From Petrosia ficiformis (Eukaryota; Porifera; Demospongiae; Haplosclerida; Petrosiidae), in contig OX345638.1 in assembly GCA_947044365.1 (NCBI GenBank), positions 6,271,201-6,335,200 of the forward strand: a stretch of 64,000 nucleotides of DNA, given 5' to 3'. The first letter of the stretch is position 1. Each line of letters starts with the position of its first letter. The translations under genes were made by a program, and so were the position numbers. Below are positions 45,743 through 58,600 of the stretch, in pieces. The notes under the pieces are model-generated. The model had not been told where the DNA came from, ran no database searches, and saw nothing but the letters and a program-made list of their open reading frames with translations.

Positions 45743-47460
45743 TCATCGATGGTTGCAAACAAAATTTCTAGCAATATTTTTTGCTGTTGTTATAGCAAAT
45801 GATTCTGAAAGTGCTCTAATTAATCTATTCCAGGTAGGTTCTGGTTCTTTAGTACTCTGTCTTCTCAACCATGAGTCGATCATCTTACACATTTTTTCCC
45901 TTACATCATGACAATTAGCCTCTATCGTGTCTATTGTTGTTTTCCTCATTTGTAATTCTGATCCTAGGTACTTCCAGTCACTGCTAAACTCCTTACACAC
46001 TTTGAAAACTGAATTAAAATCCTCTATATATACCTGTCATGAAATGTAAATATGTGACATTCATAATAATGACTTCAGCAAACTTACTTAGTACACAATA
46101 ACACACATCACCCAAAAATTCTGTTTCAGTAGACCGAGACGATGAATGGTCTGAAAGGTGATATAATTAATGGATAAAAATTAATATTATAATGTTGTGT
46201 AGTAAATACAGAAGGGTTAAGTGATTGGTTCTGTCCGTTTTTCATACAATTAAAATGTATATACCTTTAGTGCTAGCTGCTGTTGTTTCGGGAAAACGGT
46301 TTATGTAAATCTCTTGAGCAGTACACTCTATTCCTATCAGAGGAACTGCATAACTCAATTCATCAGTTGTAAGTGTACGGTTAGCAGTTACTGTCACGAG
46401 ACAAGATGGGAGAATTGGACTCCCTTCAAATTCATTGGAACCAAAGAGATCAACAGTATTCCTTGTGATCTTTGAAAAAGATAATAAATAATATGTACAA
46501 ACATTATAATGTATATACTCTACAACTAAAATAATGATTATACTTTTAATCTAAAAATACTACCTTGCAAGGTACTATCTGTGGTAAAATGTTCCATCTT
46601 CTAAATGAATTGTCTTGTAGCTTGTGGAGTTTGAATTCAATATATTCAAAATCATGTTTGAAAGTAAACAAAATATCTTGGTCAGGTTCAACATTAGAAG
46701 GCAAATTTGACTTCACATACTGGATTAGACATTCAATCAATTAATTATAATGATTTATTTATCAGGAGTAAATAAATACCTGTGAAAAAACACTGAGATG
46801 TTTTGTTGCTATGAATCTCAATGACCATTGATTTACTGCAATTTTCTCGTAATATGTTGTGACCTTGTATGACAAATTGGCAGAATTCACTGTTTCAGGA
46901 ATACAATAATTATATTAAACTATAAGTGATTTTAATAATAGTTGATAACTTATTACAGACATGAGCAACGATTTAATACATTAGGAACCCTATAGTGTAC
47001 ATGTTAACACACTAACCTCTACTTTGTTCACTACTCACAAACTTCAGAATTCCAATTAAGCATGATGTGACATTGGTTATTTTTATAAACCCATATCGAA
47101 TTTTAAAAGAAAATTCTCCTCCTTCAATGAGATCAAAATGATGTGGTAGAGGTCCACGCAGTGGTGCTTTTGCAAATACTAGTAGCTGAGCTTGTTGCTC
47201 ATTCTCCAATGAGACTCAATGTTGAATGCCAATTTGAACAGGTTGTAGAATGTCCTTAGAAAAGGACACAGCGTATACAGCACTAACTAGTTCAGTACCT
47301 TCTGGGAACTTGAAACATCCACCAACCAGAGCACCAACAACAATATCCATACCACACGGACCCGTTGGTAGAAGAGAATGTTGCTTGAAATTTAGAAGTA
47401 AATGACTTTGAAAAATCTCCATGTAAATGAAAGTGCCTTTGTTGTGCAATATGAATACCA
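45743..47460 (-). CDS. ZU5-UPA-Death protein, 5' end missing, in-frame TGA in ZU5
   Basis: Six minus-strand exons join in phase: 47460-47017 (ZU5: GTELVSAVYAVSFSKDILQP, IQH, then TGA, then VSLENEQQAQLL and LPHHFDLIEGGEFSFKIRYG), about 46893-46781 (YKVTTYYEKIAVNQWSLRFI), 46719-46564, 46469-46265, about 46152-46090 and 46008-45743 (Death domain: FSSDWKYLGSELQMRKTTID, then SWLRRQSTKEPEPTWNRLIR). The order is that of the UNC5/PIDD/ankyrin signalling module: ZU5, a UPA-like linker, then Death. Death domains recruit partners in apoptosis or NF-kB-like pathways. The TGA replaces a residue usually Cys after the conserved IxH. All else is intact. No upstream exon or start codon was found; an ABCB pseudogene lies directly 5' on the other strand. 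Either a recent pseudogene, a sequencing error, or (unlikely) a selenocysteine codon. Confidence 0.75.
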
Positions 47461-47935
47461 CTAAGATGATCTATACAATAATAATACTACAGTTAGTTAT
47501 AAATTTTAGTGTTCAAGTTTAATGAATGAAATTTGAATGAAAATGAGGAAATTTTGGGAATTTCCTCAATGGCTATTATCAGGAGCGCATGAACCGAAGG
47601 GCTCATGTGCTCCTGCTATTGTATAGTAGGTGACCATGCATGCAACTCAGGTGCAGTTCCACTGTAATAATAAATGATGAACAATATTTATCATGTTTGT
47701 TTCTGGTTTTGGAGCCACAAAGCAATTATAAATTGTTAACTGCTAATTATCAATTGTTCATTCTGCATTGGCCTGAGGATCTGACAAACACTGTTTCATT
47801 TTCCTAAACACACACACACACTCCTGTTTTACTAGTTATATCATCAGTAGGGGTAGTGGCTATACAAGGAACCAAAATCAAACAATATGCTATCAACTGA
47901 AATGTGCATGTAATTATATGCTTACCTGCTTCAGG

Positions 47936-48835
47936 GGTGATGTTGATCTGTGAACTCAATATTCGTTGGTTAAGGACTCAATTAGGTATTGTATCTCAAG
48001 AACCTATTCTATTTGATACTAGCATATCTGATAATATAAGATATGGTGCTAATCTTCGTGAGGTATCTGATGAAGATTCTGCAAAGGCTGCTAATATTCA
48101 TGATTGTATACAATCATTACCACAGCCTAGACAGGTAAGTATATATTATCCTTCTGTTCATATCTATCTATCTGTTCATATTATCGATCTATCCATCTAT
48201 ATGTTATTACCATTTATCTATCTATATGTTCGTAACATCTATCTGTCTATATGTCCATACTATCTATCTATTATAAGTACGAAAATAAAAAATATATGTA
48301 TTTGTCATTTTGTCCCCATCCATGCATTCATCCATCCATTCAATCAATCTATCTATCCATTCACCCGTACATCAATTCATCCATCCATTCATCAGTCCAT
48401 CTGTCTATTCATCCGTCCATCCATCCATCTATCTATTCATCTATTATCTATTCATTCATTCAGGGTTATAGTACTAATGCTGGTGATAAAGGCATTCAGC
48501 TAAGTGGAGGACAAACATAAAGCATTACCATAGCCCATGCTCTGATTAGAAACCTATAAATACTTCTTCTAGATGAAGTAACATCAGCCCTGGATAGTGA
48601 ATTAGTGATAGTGAGACAATAGTCCAGGAAGCTCTCAAGGGAGGGTTGTACCGGGATATATACTGTTATGGATTATCTATTGTATATAGTGTTGATTGTA
48701 TTGTTGAGTATGGTTCACACACTGAACTGTTAGCTAAGGGAGGTGTAGATTATCAGTTACATCAACATCAACATCAACACTTGATGAGAAGAAATAATAA
48801 TCAATTTGAATTAGGAACTTTATAATTACATAATT
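47936..48835 (+). pseudogene. ABCB-type (P-glycoprotein-like) transporter, C-terminal nucleotide-binding domain
   Basis: The first exon part (to 48135) has [20 protein letters not shown], then [14 protein letters not shown], the Q-loop region of an ABCB exporter. A donor (acag/gtaagt) and acceptor (attcattcag) bracket an intron full of ctat/catc repeats. The next exon gives [17 protein letters not shown] (signature), a stop, ITIAHALIRNL, a stop, then ILLLDEVTSALDSE (Walker B) and a frameshift. IVEYGSHTELLAKGGVDYQL is at the end. A frameshift before ELNIR and at least two nonsense codons show it is dead. No transmembrane part is present. Confidence 0.85.
48140..48462. repeat. ctat/catc tetranucleotide repeats in the ABCB relic intron
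   Basis: Runs of tatctatctgttcat-type and catccatccatt-type units through the whole intron, which explains the open but meaningless frames here. Confidence 0.8.
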
Positions 48836-49636
48836 ATTATTATATTGTTTGAACTTTTGAACACTTCATTATTTCACTTGCTGCCTTTAAAAATGATTTG
48901 CCATTTCGTTATAATTATTGTTTGAGAATTAATTTTTCATATTAACATAATAAGTGGTGGTGATAAAAAGATGATGATAAAAGTACCACTGTTCATCACT
49001 GTATATACACTTAGCTAACCTCATTATTGAAAAACATCCACCACGCCAGCCACATCTATTCTGGCTGGTGTACTAGAAATATGGTAATTTGTGTTTGATA
49101 GTCTCAATTTATTGGGCTGCCTTGTCTACACATGGTGTTGCTGGATGTTGTAGTCTAGATACCCATGTTAAGAAATGTTTCTAAAATTCTTCCCATTTCA
49201 AAACACTGGCATCTCTATTGCATATATTTTGGTCACCGTTCATTTCTCTACCCCAAACTTGTCTCCTTTTCCAACATGGAGTACTACTTCTACCAACTTG
49301 CTTACTGGGACTCGAAAGTCCCAAAGCGCTTCGTAGAATAAAACCAAATTATGCAGTACTCTTCCTTTTTTGACTGGAACTGGAGCAAACAAAATGACCC
49401 CACTGCATGTTGGCACCAGCTACACCCACAATTTTGGGGGAAATGCCTAAAATTGGAGAATGCTAAAACCATAATTATAATACTTTAAGAATTATGAACA
49501 AAAATGCAGGTTAATTTATGCTTGTGTGTACAGTGAGATTATACAAATATAATCAATTATTATTATGCAAATTCAATCTACAATACAACAACAACAACAA
49601 ATTGCAAAAATATTAAATAAAGTAACTATTAATGCA

Positions 49637-52600
49637 TTAAATTCTTTCCTTCGTACTACTCTCTCTTTTCATCTTCTTGACGATTCCATCAAGGAATTGT
49701 TCATTTTCCAAAGCTTGCTGTATGATATCCAGGAGTTCAGGACTGTGTTCAATCTTCATTTGTACATGAGTAAATAATATGTCAGCACCAGTAAATCCCC
49801 CTTTTTTGAGAACATCAATCTTTGTAGAGATGTCAATGATTCCTTTAGCATACAGCTCAACTGTTAATGATGACAGAGTTGATTCGCTGCCATTTAGTAG
49901 TCTACACAGTTCAGCATGATTTAATCTCAATACATTGGGGCTTATCATTGGATCAGTAGAGTATATTTCTATTATTGGATATGATTGTATTATTATAATT
50001 ACATTCAACATTATTATATTTTATATCCCAGTAAATTAACATATAAATTTCCACAATTTGTATAACATTTCAGGTGTATCTTAACCACATGCATTATGTG
50101 CATGCGCATAATAAAGTATCAGTATTCGGGCTGGGAATCGACTGAGATTTTGAAATTGATCCCTAACTTCAAATCAATTGATAATCGAATAAAATCAGTG
50201 GAAGTAATTAGGTCAATTAAGTTAATTAATACAGGAAACTCCTCCCATTTGAGATCAAGAGGCTTCCTATCACTTACATATTGTACTGTTGCATGCTTGA
50301 AAACTATGTCTTTTGGAATAATTAGCATAATTGATTTAATCATAAGAATTTTAAATATCAATTGATTAATTGATGAATCGATTAATCATCCCAGCCCTAA
50401 TCAGTATAGTACTCGATAACATCGATTACTATTCCCAAACTAATCAGTATCGTATCGAAATGAAAATTATTGATGTAATCAAGTATCCTAGCAACATTCA
50501 ATGTATCTTAGCAACCACCTACACACTTGATATAAACCAATTATAACACCCCCAGTTGTGCTGTATCTGATTTATAATCACTCCGCCCTTGGGCGTCGTG
50601 CTTATAAATCAGACACAGCCTGCCTGGTCATGTTATAACTATTAAATACATATCAGGAGTGCAGCAATTAGTTATAATAAAAAGGCTCAAGTGCTCTTGT
50701 TTTAAAATCTACTGATATAAAATGTAATAACTCATAGATATAATCGAACACTTGTGTAGCAAAAGGGTAGTATTTATGATTAATATAAATTCTTTACATG
50801 TGAAAAAGTGTGTAATAGTTCTTATACGTTGAGAATATTATTAATTATTAACCTGTTTTTTCAGTCTGTGAAACTGATCTATCAATCTCTGTTTGATGAA
50901 CTGCACCTTGATCTGAAATGTATACAATAATTAATTGATTATAATGTAAATAAGTAAATGATGGGTATAGGAAAGTATGACGAACTAGCTGTAACAATGT
51001 AAATTAAGGATGAGTTATTTTGCCAGTATTATAATTATTGTAGTATTATAATAACCAAGTTACTATTTACATATCAATCTAGATATTTAAACATGATATA
51101 ATATTATATAGAGAAAAAAGTATCCCTATGACTGCTTTGTGGTGTCCAACATTCAGTAATCATGGCTGACTTTATCATGCCTGAAACATAGTCTCGCCAG
51201 GCCAGCACCTCACACGCTATGTGGGAAGAGGGTCTGGTCAAACTCGCATGTTGCATTCGTGTTTAACACGCCGCAGTTCCTGTGGCGTGTTAACCACAGG
51301 CTAAGTGTATAAAGTATGTCAACACCTCAGTTTTAATTAATTTCACCCACTTAAGAAACCTGCCCCAGCTGCTGACTGCAACACGAATGCAACAGGTGTT
51401 AACTTGACACTTAGCCTGTAGTTAACATGTCACAAAAACTGTGGCATGTTAAACACGAATGCAACATGCAAGTTTGACCAGACCTGCTTCCCGCGTAGCA
51501 TGTGAGGGGCTGGTCTGGCGAGACTACCTGAAACACAACAGCCTACTATAGTTATTATTTCGATTATCCACTCTCCTTACTTTTGAAAGACCTTCTAGAA
51601 CCATATTTCTGGAAGAACAGCCAGTTATTAGTTCCAGTGTTTACATAAGCTAGTAAAGCTACAAGCAGCTTTTGCTCTGTACTGTCATACTAGCTTGAGC
51701 ACATGTTCTATTACGTGTCATGCCCATTAATTGACCGAGCCCCCGGGAATGATGTAACTTCCTTAACTACATATACAATGCATACTCGAGTAAGTGACAC
51801 AAGAATATACGTAAATTTATATATATATATATATACATGTATATAGTTTGAACCCGTGGGAAAGCAATCATAGAGATGGCCCTACGGGCCATAAAAATTA
51901 ATGTTTCTCTGAATACAATAGTAATTATATTACATCAGAGAGTAATAGATATACCTATATCAAGAGTACATAAGAGATGGAGAGTGTTGAATGATGCATA
52001 CAGCCATTAAATACTGTGTAAAGTAATGTGACTTTCTTTGATATCACAATTATGATGTGTAACTGAATTTACATCACGAAGCATACTGAAATAATTTACA
52101 TAAAATTAATGTTACATGCCTGTCATACTGCTTCTCACACAGTATTTGAATAGCTGTATGCATCCTTCAACACTCTCCTTTTCTTATGATCTCTCATTCT
52201 TATGATCATGTATCTATCATGTGACTTGCATGGTCTGCATTGAGCCTGGCCAAAGTTAGCTAGAGCACAGAGTGGCAAATAAAAAGTATGTTAACGCACT
52301 CAAGCTAGAGGATAAAAATAATTCATTACCAAATGATTGAAATTTTTCTGACTTCTTTTACGCTATTAAAACTGAAGAAACATTCAACTAGTAACCATGG
52401 TAACATACTCCTCCAACAACAGGGATTTTCCACATTTATACGAAATAAATATGGATTATGGAAAATTACACTGAGAGTACAGATAGTGCATGTGCTCTGA
52501 CTAAAAACATGAAGTGCTTTCAGTAATACTAGCTCAGCATCAAGTAAAGCCTCTAGTAGTGAGTCTATACAGCTAGTAGTGTAAACAGTGTTACAGTTAG

Positions 52601-55600
52601 TGATACTGATGTCAGTGTACCTGTCAGAAAGACTATGCACTGGATGTTGGACAGATTAATTTACATCCAGACTTCTAACTGGATATTTTTACAGAACAAA
52701 TCAAACATTGAGAATGTTATTAGTTATTAACCTGTTGTTTCTAGAGTCTGTGAAACCGAGCTTTTGATCTCTATTTGATGAACAGCATCTTGATCTGTGA
52801 AATATATATATACAAGAATGAATTATAATTAAGTAATTGTTGGGCATAGCACAATATGACATAAAGAAGTAAGTTTGAACTAGCTGTATGAATGTGATTT
52901 AAGGATGAGTTATGTTGCCAGCAGGGTTGGGGCGAGGTACATTGGTACTTATACTTAAGTGCACTGAAGTACATATTTTTTAATTACTTGTACTTATACT
53001 TAAGTCTTTTTTTAGTTTTAGCAATGTACTTGTACTTATACTTAAGTAATGGGTTAAGTACTTCATGTACTTAATGTACTTATAAGTATTTTGAAGTACA
53101 TTTTAACTCCTTTTTAAGTACAATTTGTACATGTGCATTTGTCACGATTTGTGAAACTGAAAAAACAGAATTTACTGAAATGATTACATCTGCACTAGAA
53201 AGAAGTGTACCAGCTACAGTTTCCACTGTAAGTAGTACTGAAGATACAACTGATCCTCCCCCATCAAAAAAAGCCAAATCATTATTTAGTTTCATGCTTG
53301 AGCCATCCGCACAATCTGAGTCTCAGTCTACCTCTTTATCAAACGAACTAGACAATTATCTGCAGTCCTCGAGTGTCGCAATGGAGGTGAATCCCATCGA
53401 TTTCTGGAAAAAAGAAAAAACCAAGTACCCTCAATTATCAAACTTGGCAGCACCTGTAGAGCGTCTTTTTAGTATCGCCGGTAAATTTTTTAGACCTGAA
53501 CGTTGTAATTTAAAGGACTTGCGATTTGAAGAATTGATGTTCATTCGATGTAATAATAATTAAATGTAAAACTTTGAGTTATTAAAAAGTAAAAAATGTG
53601 AAAATCGTGAAATGTACTTGTACTTGCACTTAAGTACATATCACTGTACTTGTACTTATACTTAAGTACATATCACTGTACTTGTACTTGCACTTAAGTA
53701 CATATCACTGTACTTGTACTTGCACTTAAGTACATATCACTGTACTTGTACTTGCACTTAAGTACATATCACTGTACTTGTACTTGCACTTAAGTACATA
53801 TCACTGTACTTGTACTTGCACTTAAGTACATATCACTGTACTTGTACTTATACTTAAGTACATATCACTGTACTTGTACTTATACTTAAGTACATATCAC
53901 TGTACTTGTACTTATACTTAAGTACATATCACTGTACTTGTACTTAAGTACATATCACTGTACTTGTACTTGCACTTAAGTACATATCACTGTACTTGTA
54001 CTTGCACTTAAGTACATATCACTGTACTTGTACTTGCACTTAAGTACATATCACTGTACTTGTACTTATACTTAAGTACATATCACTGTACTTGTACTTA
54101 TACTTAAGTACATATCACTGTACTTATACTTAAGTACTATATTAAAAGGTGTCATGTACTTGTACTTATACTTAAGTATTTTTGTCAAAGTACTTGTACT
54201 TTACTTAAGTACTTTTCAAAGTACTTCGCCCCAACCCTGGTGTACAGTATAATAATTATTATAGTATTAACTAAGTGACTATTTACAGTTCAGCCTAATT
54301 CAATATATATTTCTATAATGTTAAATCAGAGACTAATACATATACCTATACCAAAAGTACATAAGAGATGGAGAGTGTCTAATGATGCATATAGCTGTAA
54401 AGTAATGTGGTTTTCTTTCGTATCGTGTTTAAGATGCCATTATGTAAAGCATGTGACAATAGTATTGGAGTAACTGAATTTAATGACGTCGCAAATTATA
54501 CTGTTACTTTACACACAGTATTTCAATGGCTGTATGCATCCTTCGACACTCTCCTTCTCTTATGTACTTTTGGTGTAGGTATATCTATTTAATAACTAAA
54601 CACACTGGATATCTTTGTGATATTGTAAGATAGCTAGGAATATTTCTCTGCTAAATGACAAATCACATCTATTAGTGGATGAAACAAAGATTTTAAAAAA
54701 TCAGTTTATAGATGATATATACCATAATAATTATTACTTTGAAAATGAATTACGTATAATCTCATAGAGTCTATATCTATTATTGGATATGAACATAGTA
54801 TATGTAGTTACATAGATATTATACATGCCTGGTTTTGACAGTCCATGTGAACTTTGTGGAACAGGCTCCTGAATGTCTAACTTTGGTATCTTTAGACTGA
54901 GTCGGGGATCATAATTATCTTCCTGACGTCTCTTCTCTCCTACACACTCTGGAGTGATATGCTGATCTTCTTTTCTTTTCTTATTAGACTCAACAACGTC
55001 TTCATGTGGTCTCTTCATTGAGTATCTGTAATTATAATTATAGCTGACAAACTATGGAGTTTTGTACATCACAAATTCGTGTAATATAAATATGTCTGAA
55101 TTAGTTTACTTATAGGCCTTTTTTACACACTATGGTGGAAATTAAATGTGTAAACAAAGTTTCAAATCACTTACTCTATATCCATTTTGGTATGTGCTTG
55201 AGCAGATTGTAGATCTCCACAATCTAATGTATGATGAAATGTATATTTGGTATAGTGATGCATATACCTGTTATATGTGTAAAGTAACATGACTCTTTGA
55301 TATCATGATTATGTGATCCTATTATACAATACATGTGGCTATAGTATCAACGTAACTGATCCCACAAAGTATATACTGAAATAATATATGCAAACATGTT
55401 ATATATGTGGCTGTCACATTGCTTTACACGTAGCATTTCAATGGCTATATGCTTCCTTCGACATTCTTCTACTCTTAAGAGTACTCTATGCACTGACATT
55501 ATAAAATATAAGCTAAACACTGGATATGTTTGTGATATTGAAAGAGAGTCATATTTCTCTACAAAACGACAAATCACATAATAACATCTATTTTTAGTGG

Positions 55601-58600
55601 ATGAAACAATTTGAAAACTTAGTTGCTATATGTGTTGTGGTATGCCATTATCACAAGGAGGTTAATTATAATTATCCAGGTAATATGCATGACTATCAAA
55701 ATGAAATTACTATTAACTAACCTTTGAACCAATGCTCTCTCTCTTTACTTACAGAATATTTCTTACGAGTACGAGGACACTTGATCTTCATTTCGTTATG
55801 GTCAGCTTCAGCACAGTGTTTCTCGTCCTGTTCACATTCAGGTAGACTACAGTAGAAACCATACTTTTGAGCGCAAAATGATTCATCATATCGCAGACTT
55901 TCGCAAACATTAATGATCCCTTTTTCAAGGTTTTGACAAATATTATAACAGTCCGCAGTGCAAACTGCTTCATTACGCACTTCAATGCATTCGTTTGTAG
56001 CTTTCAAAGTAATAGGACAATTATCATCTTTGCTGTTAGTGTAAAAGGATGCTTGATTACGAAAAAGAAGGGGTGAGCCTCTGCGATACGCAATTCTCCA
56101 TTCCAACTCACGTACTAAGTATGCAAGTAGTGCGCTAAAAATTCCTTTGGGAACAAATCCTCCATTAAACAACACTAAAAGAGGATCTGAGTGGATTTCA
56201 GTAGGATCTGGATCATCTGGTGCATGAACCAAAGCACAAGGAAGAAAATAATCATAATCGGGATCATGTACAGGACCAAGAATGTTGAGATATTTAAGAA
56301 GAGCAAGAAATGCATCACAAGATATTTGAAGCTTATCTTGATGCTTTTTGAAAATGCTTTTAAGAGTATCCCTTTTGAACAAACCTAAAGTTTCAAAGGC
56401 CTTTATTTCTGGTCTGTCAACATTCTCTCGGGCAAATGTGTTGGTAATTAACTCTGATACTGCCTCAAAGATCACACTTGGTTGTATGATGATAGTGTTC
56501 TCGAGCTCTTCAATTCTATGATAGTAACGAATCGTGCCAGTTTGGTGATGAAGAAACAACAAACAAGCTTGTAAATCTTCCTCAGAGATACTACATTTCT
56601 CAGCTATCTGTATACATTCTCCATATGTCACAGTTGACTGATTCATATTTCTTAACCACAACTCAAATGCTAACCAATTGACAGGAAAAACAACTTTGTA
56701 TGGAGTTTCTCCGTCTTTCTCTTTTCTAATTATATTTTCCACTACCTTTTTAACAGAGGTACTATCATTTTTTTCATCGTAGTTATCCACTGGTATAACA
56801 AGTTGATCTTTCGCATCAGGAGAATATTTAATGCACCCATTACGGAAAAGCAAGGTTGGTTCAACAGCTTCTTTCAGCTCCTTATCAATCTCGATCATCT
56901 CTTCGTTTGTGACTAAATCTTTGTGTGTTGCTACTACCAAGACAGAAAGAGGAGGGACACGGCATTTGGAATTGCGAAGTGCAACATCTTGCGATAATGC
57001 ATTGTGATAACTTGCAATGCTGGAAAGGCACTGCATAAAGACATTCTTAACAGTGAAAGAACTCTCATAAGGATTACTTTCCTTATCAGATGTACGGTAG
57101 GTGACGGTATACCTAGCTCCTAGACCTTTAGCCAAATTAAATATTAAAACAAAAATCGTTGGACCGGCGACTAGAGCAGGTAGCACCTCTTGAAACTCTG
57201 GCTGACCTCCAGTATCAGTATAAAAGATGGTCAAGGTGTCCTTAAAAAGCTTTTCAACTTTACTCATATCTTTGTGTTTGATAGATTCTAACAACTCATG
57301 GAGTAGATTAGAACCTGTGTCTGTTCTATGAGTAACAGAGTCCAGACTTGTTAATGAAGCTCCAAAAGGATCATCATTCCTAGCTGCATCTACATGTTTC
57401 ATTGATGAGTCATGTATATCAACACGTTCTGTTGGCTTGTTAACATCTGATGGAATGATAAGATCAACACTTTTTACTAAAACTGCTGTTTCTTCTTCAA
57501 GATTTTCTACCTCTCTCCAATTGCCACCTTCTGCTATAACAGTAGAGTATATAACCTTCCTCTTATCCAAGGCAATCGTGCTATTTGGTGCGCTGCCTGG
57601 TGCATCACGTGTAGCTGGTGTTCCTTCGACAGGTTTGTTTACAAGCCGATTGAGGAGACACGTTTTACCAACACGAGGTGGTCCAAATGGCATGCATTGA
57701 GCCATATACATTGGAAGGGATCCCTGATTCCTGACTGCATCTTGAAAAGCCTGAATAACTTTCTCAGTTTCTGCATCTTCAAAAGTCTCTGTAAAGAAAA
57801 TATAAAAAAAGAGCATTTCATATACAGACATAATAGTGGATTAGAAAATAGAATATACATATTTAGTACACTTCCATTGTTGCTCCTAGAAGGGTGGCTT
57901 AGTGTATAATACCAAATTGTTCAGATTTATAACCCAAATGAATAATACATACACATGGTACATGTATACAGAACCCTCACCACTATAGTATATACTTTGG
58001 TGAATAGAAGTGAACTGAGATAAACCGAGTATTTTGTCTATGTTGTGTTAAATAACACATTTCATATTTTATCCACATACTATTATATTCTAATTTTGCT
58101 GAAGCAAATTTATACAGTCTTTATGTAGTTAAGTAGGAGTGGTAGCTATGCAAGGAAGCCAAGTCAAACAGGAAAAACTTCATACCAGGCCAAACGAGGT
58201 AAACTATGATTAACTAACTCACCTGTTGAATTAAACCAAGATAGATGACGGAACATGTCAGCCTACATTCATACTGATCAAGGAAGAAACTTTGAGTCCT
58301 CTCTGATTTCAGAGATGCGTCATTCGCTCGGTATGACAAAGACACGAACTACTCCTTATCATCCACAATCAGATGGGTTAGTCAAGCAATTTAATTGAAC
58401 CTTGTTAAACATGCTCAGCATTTTCTGCAAAGATAATGAAACCACTTCGGATCTTCAGCTACCATATGTCATGATGGCTTACCGGACAAGTGTTCAAGAA
58501 TCTATAGGAGCTACACCATTCAGCCTTATGTTTGGCAGAGAAGTCAAGCTTCCTGTTGATATAATGTATGGGCAACCACCAAATACCCTAGCTCTCTCTG

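Noticed and set aside
52326..52640. Minus-strand frame of 104 codons
   Set aside because: It lies in an intron of the Roco gene with no clear acceptor or donor and no domain. A real exon cannot be excluded.
53180..53563. Independent domesticated hAT gene
   Set aside because: The core is missing and the frame lies between hAT terminal inverted repeats, so it is a deletion derivative and not a host gene.
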